In this document: in pieces, positions 1-6,360 of the stretch
Numbering within the stretch: position 1 is the stretch's first letter
Layout of the letters: the number at the start of each line of letters is the position of its first letter
Assembly: GCA_910579155.1 (NCBI GenBank)
Contig: CAJTTS010000064.1
Coordinates: forward strand, 1-19,235
Direction of reading: 5' to 3'
Length of the DNA stretch: 19,235 bases
DNA from: an uncultured Oscillospiraceae bacterium
Lineage (GTDB): Bacteria > Bacillota_A > Clostridia > Oscillospirales > Oscillospiraceae
The notes under the pieces: model-generated
The model's database searches: none
What the model was told of the DNA's origin: nothing
Seen by the model: the letters and a program-made list of their open reading frames with translations, nothing else
Translations under genes and position numbers: made by a program

Positions 1-2
1 CG

Positions 3-98
3 CCGCCTGCGGAATACGGGAAGGACTACAACGAATTTCTCTGTTCCCATATCCAGGCGGTGCGGCGGAAGCAGCACCAGCGAGAGGGGGTGCGGTAA
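3..98 (+). CDS. 3' end of an unidentified protein (5' truncated by window)
   Basis: An open frame runs from the window edge to a TAA at 96-98 and encodes the last 31 residues of a protein, ending in a basic tail (VRRKQHQREGVR). The frame has no stop back to base 3, and it ends just before a hairpin that looks like a terminator, which supports it being a real gene end. It lies on the same strand as the relaxase, so it probably belongs to the same mobile element. The stretch is too short to name a family, and no function is proposed. Confidence 0.5.
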   Translation, partial: PPAEYGKDYNEFLCSHIQAVRRKQHQREGVR

Positions 99-105
99 AT
101 AAAAC

Positions 106-135
106 AGGCTAATCAGGCAAACACCTCATTAGCCT
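106..135. terminator. Hairpin between convergent genes, probable bidirectional terminator
   Basis: AGGCTAAT (106-113) pairs with ATTAGCCT (128-135). Inside it AGG (115-117) pairs with CCT (124-126) across one C-C mismatch, leaving a 6-nt loop. T-rich sequence follows on the plus strand (ATTATTTG) and on the minus strand (GTTTTATTTA). It sits between a plus-strand gene end at 98 and a minus-strand gene end at 137, where a shared terminator is expected. Confidence 0.6.
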
Positions 136-136
136 A

Positions 137-337
137 TTATTTGAACTGAACTATGTCATTGGGCGTACATCCGATGATGTTACAGAGTTTTTCCAATGTC
201 AGTATGGTAATATTTTTGTTCTTCTTCAACGAATCCAGCGTTTTATTATCAATACCAGATTTAAGCAACTGATACTGTGTCACCTTGCGCTGTTCCATCG
301 TTTCCCACAAAGGGCTGTAATCAATAATCAAAATCAC
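137..337 (-). CDS. Small Xre/Cro-type helix-turn-helix regulator
   Basis: This is a 66-residue protein made almost entirely of a Cro/CI-type DNA-binding fold. The order is an N-terminal strand/helix (SPLWETMEQRKVTQYQL), the recognition helices around NKTLDSLKKNKNITILTLEKLC, and the usual family ending IIGCTPNDIVQF. Short stand-alone regulators of this class are common in Firmicute integrative elements. The start is taken as GTG at 335-337, with an AGG-containing stretch about ten bases upstream. It is transcribed away from the relaxase gene, and the 99-bp gap between them holds a relaxase promoter overlapped by an inverted repeat, so control of relaxase transcription is a reasonable inference. 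A minus-strand TATAAT (complement of 360-365) could be its own -10; no convincing -35 was seen. Confidence 0.85.
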   Translation of the reverse strand: MILIIDYSPLWETMEQRKVTQYQLLKSGIDNKTLDSLKKNKNITILTLEKLCNIIGCTPNDIVQFK

Positions 338-386
338 CCCGCAACAACCTGATGAACAAATTATATTGGAGTTTTTGATAAATGCG

Positions 387-417
387 TATTGTGATTATAC
401 CCACAATATGATATACT
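387..417 (+). promoter_or_regulatory. Relaxase promoter with overlapping operator-like inverted repeat
   Basis: A -35 TTGTGA (389-394) and a -10 TATACT (412-417) are separated by 17 bp. A perfect inverted repeat, TATTGTG (387-393) and CACAATA (402-408) with 8 bp between, covers the -35 and spacer, as expected for a repressor site. The likely binder is one of the two Xre proteins in this region (inference). The predicted transcript would start close to the AAAGGAGG at 424-431, giving a very short leader. Confidence 0.6.
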
Positions 418-436
418 AACCAGAAAGGAGGAACAG

Positions 437-1837
437 GTGGCAATCTCAAATATACTTCCCCGGAAAACGATGCGAAACCGGACGCGCCTGCAATCCATGA
501 CAGAGCGGCACGACTACGATCAGAAAGCCGAGAAAACCAGGGACGGCGAATTGGTATCATCCTATATGTGTTCCCCGGAAACCGCCGCAAAGGAGTTTGA
601 GGAAAGTAAGCAGCTTTATCATCAGTTAACCGGGCGAAAACAGCCGCCCAAGCGGGATGTTATCATGTACCGCATTATCCAATCCTTCAAGCCCGGCGAG
701 GTGTCCCCGGGGGAAGCAAACCGAATTGGCTATGAGCTGGCGATGAAGTTCACGGGCGGACAGCATCAATTTGTAGTGTCCACCCACGTTGACAAAAAGC
801 ATATTCATACGCACATTGAGTTTAACAGCACCAATCTAAACTGTGATGGCAAATTCGTAAATCCCCTAAATTCATATCTTATCTTGCGGCGGCTCAATGA
901 TGATCTGTGCAGAGCGCATGGCCTCTCTGTTATTGAACATCCGAAGGAGCGGACAAAGCCGGAGGGCGAGGCGGCAGCAATTAAGTATGGTATCAGCTTC
1001 AAGGAACAGTTGCGCCAGACCATTGACCGGATGATTCCTGACTGCCGGGACTATGGTGATTTTCTTGCAAGGATGCGGGCCGAGGGCTATGAAATCAAAG
1101 AGGGGAAACAGTTATCCTTCCGTGCCCCCGGACAGGAGCGTTTCACCCGTTCCTGCCGTTTGGGGGCCGACTATACCAAGGAAGCCCTGCGGGAGCGCAG
1201 CGCCATCCGGCGCGGGTACTCTGCGGCAGCGAAAAAGCCCGTCCAGCGCACAGGCCAAAAGATCAATCTCCTGATTGACATTCAAGCGAAGCTGGCTGCT
1301 GGCAAGGGTGCTGGCTATGAACGGTGGGCGAAGATTTTCAATCTGAAAGAAGCCGCTAAAACGCTGAACTTTTTGATTGAGAACGGCTTGACCGACTATG
1401 ACGAATTGACCGCAAGAGCAGAGCAGGCCGGAACCAGGTTTGATGAAACCTCCCGCCGCATCAAACAGTTGGAGGCGCGCATGGCCGAGGTTGCCCAGCT
1501 AAAGACCCATATCATCAATTACTCCAAGACACGGGAGGTCTACGCCGCCTATAAGAAGTCCCGCCACAAGAAGGAATTTCTTGCGGAGCATGGAGCGGAG
1601 ATTGCCCAGCATGAAGCGGCGAAAAAAGCCTTTGACGCTCTGGGTGGTAAGCCCATTCCGAAGGTTGCCCAGCTTTCCCAGGAGTATGCCGCTCTGCTGA
1701 CAGAGAAGCAGGAACGGTATGCGGAGTACAAGGCCCTGCGGCAAGATATGATCGACTACCGAACCATGAAGCAGAATGTAGATAAAATCCTTGGCTTGAT
1801 GCCAGAGGAACAGGAGCAGCAGAGGCCGGAGCGGTGA
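437..1837 (+). CDS. MOBP-type relaxase / mobilization nuclease
   Basis: This 466-residue protein is the DNA-nicking enzyme that starts conjugative transfer by cutting at oriT and covalently holding the 5' end. The relaxase domain covers about residues 1-200. The probable nicking tyrosine is Y27 in HDYDQKAEKT. The family block SSYMCSPETA follows, then QSFKPGEVSPGEANRIGYELA, and the metal-binding three-histidine motif is H117...HIHTH (H122, H124, H126) leading into IEFNSTN. Residues from about 320 on are rich in K, E, Q and A and probably helical or coiled. The start is GTG at 437 with AAAGGAGG at 424-431. Length and motifs suggest an intact gene. No MobC-like partner or coupling protein is visible in the window, so the rest of the transfer machinery would lie to the left or elsewhere. 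A bidirectional terminator follows directly. Confidence 0.93.
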   Translation: MAISNILPRKTMRNRTRLQSMTERHDYDQKAEKTRDGELVSSYMCSPETAAKEFEESKQLYHQLTGRKQPPKRDVIMYRIIQSFKPGEVSPGEANRIGYELAMKFTGGQHQFVVSTHVDKKHIHTHIEFNSTNLNCDGKFVNPLNSYLILRRLNDDLCRAHGLSVIEHPKERTKPEGEAAAIKYGISFKEQLRQTIDRMIPDCRDYGDFLARMRAEGYEIKEGKQLSFRAPGQERFTRSCRLGADYTKEALRERSAIRRGYSAAAKKPVQRTGQKINLLIDIQAKLAAGKGAGYERWAKIFNLKEAAKTLNFLIENGLTDYDELTARAEQAGTRFDETSRRIKQLEARMAEVAQLKTHIINYSKTREVYAAYKKSRHKKEFLAEHGAEIAQHEAAKKAFDALGGKPIPKVAQLSQEYAALLTEKQERYAEYKALRQDMIDYRTMKQNVDKILGLMPEEQEQQRPER

Positions 1838-1841
1838 CTAC

Positions 1842-1878
1842 AAAAAATCTCCCGTGCCACTGGCATGGGAGATTTTTT
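1842..1878. terminator. Bidirectional rho-independent terminator
   Basis: A 17-bp stem (1842-1858 with 1862-1878, one G-U wobble, loop ACT) has an A6 tract on its left arm and a T7 tract on its right arm, so it reads as an intrinsic terminator on both strands. It separates the convergent relaxase and Xre genes. The Xre stop codon lies inside its T tract. Confidence 0.93.
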
Positions 1879-2177
1879 TAATGCTCATTTTGCCGCAGAT
1901 CGTCTACAATGAATTGGATGTGTTCTATCTGACGGGGAGTTAGGCCGGTTATATCCAACATCTGCGGGGCGCTTGCCTCCTGCACTTCCCGGCCCAGCAG
2001 ATAGTCGGTGCTGACGTGGAAGAAATCCGCAATTCTTATCAGCATATCTATGGACGGCATGATATTGTCATTTTCCCAATTACTGATGCTCTGCTTTTTA
2101 ACCCCCAGCTTCTCCGCAAGCTGAACTTGATTCAACTCCCTTGACTGACGCAGATTTTTCAAGCGGATTGCAAACAT
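1878..2177 (-). CDS. Xre-family transcriptional regulator
   Basis: This 99-residue protein has a classical HTH_3 domain at about residues 4-60: IRLKNLRQSRELNQVQLAEKL, then the recognition helix VKKQSISNWENDNIMPS, then the FFHVSTDYLLGRE block that closes the fold. A short C-terminal helix (TPRQIEHIQFIVDDLRQ) may mediate dimerization. The start is ATG at 2175-2177 with a GAGGG-type site about five bases upstream. It is divergent from the acidic-protein/SLOG pair and likely binds their shared promoter region, and perhaps its own. A perfect TATAAT on the minus strand (complement of 2226-2231) is a likely -10 for this gene. Regulators of this kind typically keep mobile-element genes repressed; the ligand or trigger is unknown. 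Confidence 0.92.
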   Translation of the reverse strand: MFAIRLKNLRQSRELNQVQLAEKLGVKKQSISNWENDNIMPSIDMLIRIADFFHVSTDYLLGREVQEASAPQMLDITGLTPRQIEHIQFIVDDLRQNEH

Positions 2178-2233
2178 AATCGCCCTCGCCCCCTCTCAAA
2201 ATAAGATTATGGGGCAAACGGGCAGATTATAAA

Positions 2234-2272
2234 AATACCAGTATTGTAATATTTGACTTTCGGCGTTATACT
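2234..2272 (+). promoter_or_regulatory. Promoter and operator-like region of the acidic-protein/SLOG pair
   Basis: A -35 TTGTAA (2244-2249) and -10 TATACT (2267-2272) are 17 bp apart. AATAC (2234-2238) and GTATT (2241-2245) form a small perfect inverted repeat touching the -35. The block GTATTGTAAT (2241-2250) matches GTATTGTGAT at the relaxase promoter (386-395) at nine of ten bases, with the same spacing to an identical -10. Joint control of both promoters is inferred. Confidence 0.6.
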
Positions 2273-2310
2273 TGCTCTGTGCGGAGGGCCAAAAGAAAGG
2301 ACGATGAATT

Positions 2311-2712
2311 ATGATTTACACAACTGAGCAGAAGAAAAAACTGGATGCCATTCTCAAAGCCTTTGAGAATTATATTGATGACCAGAACTATTTTGACATT
2401 GTTTACTCCAAGAAAATCGGCTACGTCTGGATCGTGGTTGACGAACCCGGCGCGGCAGGAGCGGAACAGCTTGACACACCGGAGGCCATGCTGGATAACC
2501 TGTTTAATGACATTATCAACGATGTTATTGCTCCGCGTTCAACTACCCATCTTGACGAGGCCCATACCCTGACAAAGAGCGAAGAAGCGGAGTGCCGCCG
2601 TAAGATTACCGCCATTCTGGAACAGATCGAGGGCGGAGCGGACGAATACCTTGACTACCTGGACGAGTATATCAAAGACTACCAGGAGCGTTACAATAGG
2701 GATGATGAATAA
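2311..2712 (+). CDS. Small acidic protein of mobile element, function unknown
   Basis: This is a 133-residue, strongly acidic and probably mostly helical protein, with no signal peptide or membrane segment. I recognise no catalytic motif. An N-terminal half with a short hydrophobic strand (YVWIVVDEP) is followed by an acidic helical stretch that includes EEAECRRKITAILEQIEGGAD and ends in EYIKDYQERYNRDDE. The start is ATG at 2311 with AAAGGA nine bases upstream. Its 3' end overlaps the start of the SLOG gene by 11 bases, implying translational coupling. Its place between an Xre regulator and a SLOG gene marks it as an accessory protein of the mobile element. No function is proposed. Confidence 0.8.
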   Translation: MIYTTEQKKKLDAILKAFENYIDDQNYFDIVYSKKIGYVWIVVDEPGAAGAEQLDTPEAMLDNLFNDIINDVIAPRSTTHLDEAHTLTKSEEAECRRKITAILEQIEGGADEYLDYLDEYIKDYQERYNRDDE

Positions 2713-3250
2713 GGTCTGCGCCTTTACTGGCCACCGTCCGAGCAAGCTACCGTGGCGGTATGATGAAATGGACAGCCGGTGCGTGGCGTTGAAAACGGTA
2801 CTGACGGAGCAGATAACCGCTCTGATTGAGGCCGGTGTCACGCAGTTTTTATCCGGTATGGCCGAAGGGACAGACATTTTCTGTTCGGAGATCGTACTTG
2901 CCCTGCGTGAGAAAAATCCTGCGATAAAACTTCACTGTATCCTCCCCTGCACAGCACAGGCGGAGAAGTGGTCAGTTTCCTCGCAGGAATTATACCGCTC
3001 TATCCTGGGGCGGGCCGATTCAGTTGTCTACGTCAGTCGGGAGTACCACGAAAAATGTATGACGGACCGCAACCGCTTTTTGGTGGAACACGCTGCCGTC
3101 CTGCTGGCTGTCTACAATGGAGTAAGACGTAGCGGAACCGGCGCAACTGTGAACTATGCCCGGAAAATGGATCGGGAGATCATTGTAATCGACCCTATCA
3201 CCCAGCATATCACACATGGGGAATTTGCGCCGCTCCCGGCGCGGTCTTAA
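2702..3250 (+). CDS. SLOG-family (YpsA/DUF1273-like) protein
   Basis: A Rossmann-like protein of the SLOG superfamily, 182 residues from ATG 2702; the next codon is also ATG, giving 181 residues if 2705 is used. Visible features are the N-terminal strand and loop CAFTGHRPSKLPW, the glycine turn FLSGMAEGTDIFCSEIVL, and the second nucleotide-type loop YNGVRRSGTGATVNYARK. SLOG proteins are thought to bind nucleotides or nucleotide-derived ligands. Many sit in mobile elements and conflict systems, but the role of this subgroup is not settled. The open frame extends upstream to 2651, but that part lies inside the preceding gene and lacks the family start, so the MMNKV start is preferred. Cytosolic; no membrane or export signal. 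Confidence 0.85.
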   Translation: MMNKVCAFTGHRPSKLPWRYDEMDSRCVALKTVLTEQITALIEAGVTQFLSGMAEGTDIFCSEIVLALREKNPAIKLHCILPCTAQAEKWSVSSQELYRSILGRADSVVYVSREYHEKCMTDRNRFLVEHAAVLLAVYNGVRRSGTGATVNYARKMDREIIVIDPITQHITHGEFAPLPARS

Positions 3251-3251
3251 C

Positions 3252-3425
3252 AGGCGCGGAACGCGCCTTGTAATTCCTGCGCGGATGTGCAGGAATAAGC
3301 GCCCGAAGGGAGCGGAAAAGCCACGCCGCAGGCGTGTTTGACCGGACGCTCTGCGTCCGGTCCGGGGTTTGGGGGACCCCAACAAGCTGCATCGGAATAT
3401 CGAAAACGATATTCCGATGCCCTGC
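3252..3425. other. Inverted-repeat cluster, candidate oriT region
   Basis: The gap between the SLOG gene and the LysR gene carries a series of perfect inverted repeats: AGGCGCG/CGCGCCT (3252-3268), ATTCCTGC/GCAGGAAT (3273-3296), CACGCC/GGCGTG (3322-3336), ACCGGACG/CGTCCGGT (3341-3361) and a 14-bp stem with AAAA loop (3389-3420). The last is followed at once by CCTGC. Together GCCCTG|C resembles the YATCCTG|Y nick region known for RP4-type MOBP origins, matching six of eight positions. Strong stems beside a nick-like site, in an element with a MOBP relaxase, suggest an origin of transfer. The long stem might instead end LysR transcription, but no T tract follows on that strand. Confidence 0.4.
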
Positions 3426-3435
3426 TTGCCCACAC

Positions 3436-4326
3436 TTAGAGCGGGACGGCATCCGCATGAGTATACGCCGCCTGCGCCAGCTCGATAAAGTAGCGTGTAC
3501 TTTCCCTGGTATCCTCCCGATGGTATCCCAGCACACACGCAATCCGTTCCGTACAGTCAAAGGGGACCCACACAAATTCCCCGTTATGGTCATTGGCAAA
3601 ACCGGGGGTCAGCACGATGCCCTTTTGCGCCGCCACATTGGCCAGAGCCGTCTCATGGTCCGGGCAGTTCAGCACCTGAACCTGCCCGGATTCCACAATT
3701 CGGTTTTGTACCGCAATCAGTTCCCCAGGGGAGCCGCCGCCCACCATGAATGTCCGGCCAGACAAGTCTGCCATGGTAAGAATTTCTCGTTCTGCCAACG
3801 GATCATCTTTGCGGAGGATCATATAAAAACGGCTGTGAAACAGTGGAGCCATGCGGACACTGGAAAACCGCTTCAACTCCGATTCCCTGGCAAACAAAAT
3901 ATCCTGCTCTCCCCGGAGGAACAGATCCACCCTACTGTCATCGTAAACAAACCGGATATTGAGGGAAACATGGGGCATGGCGGATTCAAACCGCTGCATA
4001 ATCTGCGGAAGAAAGTAGATGCAGGAGCGCATGGGAATACATACGTTCAAAGCCTCGCTGTACCGGGAACTCATATTCTGTCCCTGCTCCACGGCGGCTT
4101 TCAGATCATCACGGATGCGCCGCAGTTCTCCGCAAAACTGTGCGCCTGCCGGTGTCAAATCCGCGCCCTTACCGGAGCGTTCAAACAAGAGAAAGCCAAT
4201 TTCATGTTCAAGGCACTGGATTTGATAAGTCAGGGACGGCTGGCTGATAAACAAGTTCTCCGCCGCCCGGCTGAAGTTCAGCGTTTTGGACAGCTCCAGC
4301 GCACAATCCATCTGCTTGGTCGTCAT
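3436..4326 (-). CDS. LysR-family transcriptional regulator
   Basis: A full-length LysR regulator of 296 residues. The winged HTH lies at about residues 1-60 (MDCALELSKTLNFSRAAENL, then FISQPSLTYQIQCLEHEIGF, then LFERSGKGADLTPAG). A linker helix follows, then a periplasmic-binding-like effector domain from about residue 90 to 290. The start is ATG at 4324-4326 with GGAGG six bases upstream. It is divergent from the AKR operon at 4454 with only 127 bp between them, the classic arrangement for a LysR protein controlling its neighbour and itself. It has its own promoter, TTGAAA (complement of 4388-4393) and TATAAT (complement of 4365-4370) with 17 bp spacing. The effector is unknown; a reactive carbonyl, quinone or redox signal would suit the operon (inference). 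Confidence 0.93.
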   Translation of the reverse strand: MTTKQMDCALELSKTLNFSRAAENLFISQPSLTYQIQCLEHEIGFLLFERSGKGADLTPAGAQFCGELRRIRDDLKAAVEQGQNMSSRYSEALNVCIPMRSCIYFLPQIMQRFESAMPHVSLNIRFVYDDSRVDLFLRGEQDILFARESELKRFSSVRMAPLFHSRFYMILRKDDPLAEREILTMADLSGRTFMVGGGSPGELIAVQNRIVESGQVQVLNCPDHETALANVAAQKGIVLTPGFANDHNGEFVWVPFDCTERIACVLGYHREDTRESTRYFIELAQAAYTHADAVPL

Positions 4327-4364
4327 AGAAATACCTCCGTCAGCGCTATTAAAAAATTGAATTG

Positions 4365-4411
4365 ATTATAGCATCTTTGAATTGGACTTTCAAGGGGTTG
4401 CTGCCTATAAT
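4365..4411. promoter_or_regulatory. Face-to-face promoters of LysR gene and AKR operon, with dyad
   Basis: Plus strand: TTGGAC (4382-4387) and TATAAT (4406-4411), 18 bp apart, for the AKR operon. Minus strand: TTGAAA (complement of 4388-4393) and TATAAT (complement of 4365-4370), 17 bp apart, for the LysR gene. The two -35 elements touch. The dyad TTGAA-N7-TTCAA (4377-4393) spans them and is the best candidate for the LysR site. Confidence 0.7.
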
Positions 4412-4453
4412 AAAAGCATGACATCCAAAATCAGCGCAAAGGAGTGATCTGCT

Positions 4454-5311
4454 ATGCAGGCAGTCAAGGAAAGCGTGACCCTGCGCAATGATGTAGAAAT
4501 GCCGCTGATCGGGCTGGGCGTAATGCACACCTACGGCAGCGAGTGTGTCCGATCCATCTGCGAAGCGGTGGATACCGGTTATCGGATGATCGACACCGCC
4601 GCTATTTACGGCAACGAGCAGGCCGTTGGGCAGGGCATCCGGGAGTGCGGCGTTGACCGTGACGAACTGTTTATCACCACCAAGCTATGGGTGCAGGACG
4701 CCAGCTATGAACGGGCAAAATTGGCCTGTGAATCCTCTCTGCAAAACCTTGGACTGGATTACCTGGACCTCTACCTGATCCACCAACCCCTGGGCGACAT
4801 CTACGGCGCGTGGCGGGCCATGGAGGAACTGCTGGACGAGGGCAAGGTCCGGGCCATCGGCGTGTCCAATCTGAACATTGGGCGGCTGGTGGATCTCTCC
4901 ATGCACAACCGTGTCGCGCCCCATGTCAGCCAGGTGGAGATACACCCTTTTTACCAGCAGACCAAGGTCATCCAAGAGATAAGAAACCTCGGCGTACACC
5001 CGGAGGGCTGGGCGCCCTTCGCGGAGGGCCGCAATGACATTTTTCGGGATAAGCTGCTGGCCTCCATCGGCAAAAAATATGGCAAAACCCCGGCACAGGT
5101 GATTTTGCGATGGGACATTCAGCGGGGCGTTTCTGTAATCCCGAAATCCTCTCATCCTGCCCGTATCCGTGAGAACTACAATGTGTGGGATTTTGAACTG
5201 ACCACAGAGGATATGAAGCTGATTGCTGGGATGGACAAAGGCAAAGAATTATTCTTTGAACACGACAGCCCTGAAATGGCTCGGATGTTCGGAAACTATC
5301 AGATTCACTAA
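4454..5311 (+). CDS. Aldo/keto reductase (AKR5-like short type)
   Basis: A cytosolic NADPH-dependent carbonyl reductase of 285 residues, the normal size for bacterial 2,5-diketogluconate/xylose-reductase-like AKRs. The catalytic tetrad is complete: D47 and Y52 in RMIDTAAIYGNEQAVG, K77 in FITTKLW and H110 in YLIHQP. Other family marks are VRAIGVSNLN, QVEIHPFYQQ, and the cofactor loop VIPKSSHPARIRENYNVWDF, which keeps the Lys and Arg that usually contact the NADPH 2'-phosphate. The start is ATG at 4454 with AAAGGAGTGA six bases upstream. It is the first gene of the LysR-facing operon, followed 49 bases later by the NTF2-like gene. The substrate is an aldehyde or ketone that cannot be specified. 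Confidence 0.93.
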   Translation: MQAVKESVTLRNDVEMPLIGLGVMHTYGSECVRSICEAVDTGYRMIDTAAIYGNEQAVGQGIRECGVDRDELFITTKLWVQDASYERAKLACESSLQNLGLDYLDLYLIHQPLGDIYGAWRAMEELLDEGKVRAIGVSNLNIGRLVDLSMHNRVAPHVSQVEIHPFYQQTKVIQEIRNLGVHPEGWAPFAEGRNDIFRDKLLASIGKKYGKTPAQVILRWDIQRGVSVIPKSSHPARIRENYNVWDFELTTEDMKLIAGMDKGKELFFEHDSPEMARMFGNYQIH

Positions 5312-5360
5312 ATCTTTTTTCCAAACAAAACCAAAACAATTTATCAGGAGGAATTTTGAC

Positions 5361-5795
5361 ATGACAAACGAAATGATGATTGCAAAGCTGGAGCTGAAGG
5401 AGTTGGTGGACACCTTCTCCATCCTGGCTGACCAGAAAGATGTGAAAACGCAGGCTGGTCTGTTTACGGAGGACGCCTCTCTGATTTCCTATAGCGGCGA
5501 TCAGAAGATTTCTGAGCAGCATGGACGCAAGGAGATCGAGGAAGGCTGCGCCGCGTTCCTGGCCCTGTTCGACACAGTGTACCACATGAACGGCCAGCAG
5601 GTGGTGGAGGTCGATGGCGACCACGCCAAGGGAACGGCTTACTGTCAGGTGGTGCTGATCGGCCTCAATGACGGCAAGCGGGTCCAGACTACCCAGGGTG
5701 TGTGGTATGAGGACGAGTATGTGAAGCAGGATGGCAAATGGCTGATTGCAGGCCGCACCTCCCACTTCACCTGGACAGACGCCAAAGAAATTTAA
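5361..5795 (+). CDS. NTF2-like / SnoaL-type protein
   Basis: A 144-residue protein with the cone-shaped NTF2-like fold: helix KLELKELVDTFSILADQKDV, the motif QAGLFTEDASLISY, the helix EIEEGCAAFLALFDTVYHMNG, then alternating strands ending in VKQDGKWLIAGRTSHFTW. This fold serves small ligand-binding proteins and isomerases or dehydratases, so a role binding or isomerizing a substrate or product of the neighbouring reductases is possible but not shown. The start is ATG at 5361 with AGGAGG nine bases upstream. The frame is open back to 5223, but that part overlaps the AKR gene and lacks a ribosome binding site. Its stop codon overlaps the ribosome binding site of the flavodoxin gene. Confidence 0.87.
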   Translation: MTNEMMIAKLELKELVDTFSILADQKDVKTQAGLFTEDASLISYSGDQKISEQHGRKEIEEGCAAFLALFDTVYHMNGQQVVEVDGDHAKGTAYCQVVLIGLNDGKRVQTTQGVWYEDEYVKQDGKWLIAGRTSHFTWTDAKEI

Positions 5796-5809
5796 GGAGG
5801 CGCAATATC

Positions 5810-6328
5810 ATGGCAAACATTCTGACCGTCTATTTCTCTATGAAAGGCCAGACTATTGGCCCCGGCATGAAGATCGCCTATCAGGAAAAGGGCAACACCA
5901 AAATCGCCGCCGAGTTTATCCAGAAAGCTGTAGGTGGAGAGCTGTTTGAGATTGAGGCTGACCGGAACTACTCCGAGGACCACATGGTCCTGATTGACGA
6001 GGCCAAGCAGGAGCTGAACGCCGGAACCCGCGTCCCGGTCAAGCGGTACCCAGATGCTCTGGAGCAGTACGATACCATTTTCCTGGGCTATCCCAACTGG
6101 TGGAACACCATGCCCATGGTGCTGTTCACCTTCCTGGAGCACTATGACTGGACCGGCAAGCGCATTATCCCTTTCTGCACCAATGAGGGCAGCGGCATCG
6201 GTGACAGTGTGCGGGACATTAAGAAAATCTGCACGGGCGCGGATGTGGAGGCAGGCGCTTCCTTTACCGGCTCCCGTGTGAGCAGTTCCGAAGCCAAAAT
6301 TGCAGAATGGGCGAAGGGTCGGCTGTAA
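5810..6328 (+). CDS. Flavodoxin-like protein (Flavodoxin_4 type)
   Basis: A cytosolic FMN-binding electron carrier or oxidoreductase of 172 residues. It opens with ILTVYFSMKGQT and continues with KGNTKIAAEFIQKAVGGEL, the phosphate-binding region, split by an insertion of about a dozen residues (GPGMKIAYQE...). The conserved FMN-side blocks are YDTIFLGYPNWWNTMPM and RIIPFCTNEGSGIGDS. The start is ATG at 5810 with AAGGAGG nine bases upstream, just behind the NTF2-like gene. The sequence is a clear paralogue of the lipoprotein flavodoxin at 15203 but has no signal peptide. It probably passes electrons to, or acts alongside, the flanking reductases (inference from the operon). Confidence 0.9.
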   Translation: MANILTVYFSMKGQTIGPGMKIAYQEKGNTKIAAEFIQKAVGGELFEIEADRNYSEDHMVLIDEAKQELNAGTRVPVKRYPDALEQYDTIFLGYPNWWNTMPMVLFTFLEHYDWTGKRIIPFCTNEGSGIGDSVRDIKKICTGADVEAGASFTGSRVSSSEAKIAEWAKGRL

Positions 6329-6360
6329 AATCAATAACATTTTTGAAGGAGAAAATAAAC

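Noticed and set aside
2253..2272. TTGACT at 2253-2258 as the -35 for the acidic-protein gene
   Set aside because: Only 8 bp separate it from TATACT at 2267-2272. TTGTAA at 2244 gives the correct 17-bp spacing.
3334..4365. Long plus-strand open frame (343 codons) across the LysR gene
   Set aside because: It lies antisense to a complete LysR protein with its own ribosome binding site and promoter. Its translation has no recognizable domain and it starts inside the hairpin array.
5738..5809. Upstream start at 5738 for the cytosolic flavodoxin
   Set aside because: The extra N-terminus overlaps the NTF2-like gene and lacks homology. ATG 5810 has AAGGAGG at the right distance and starts at the flavodoxin first strand.
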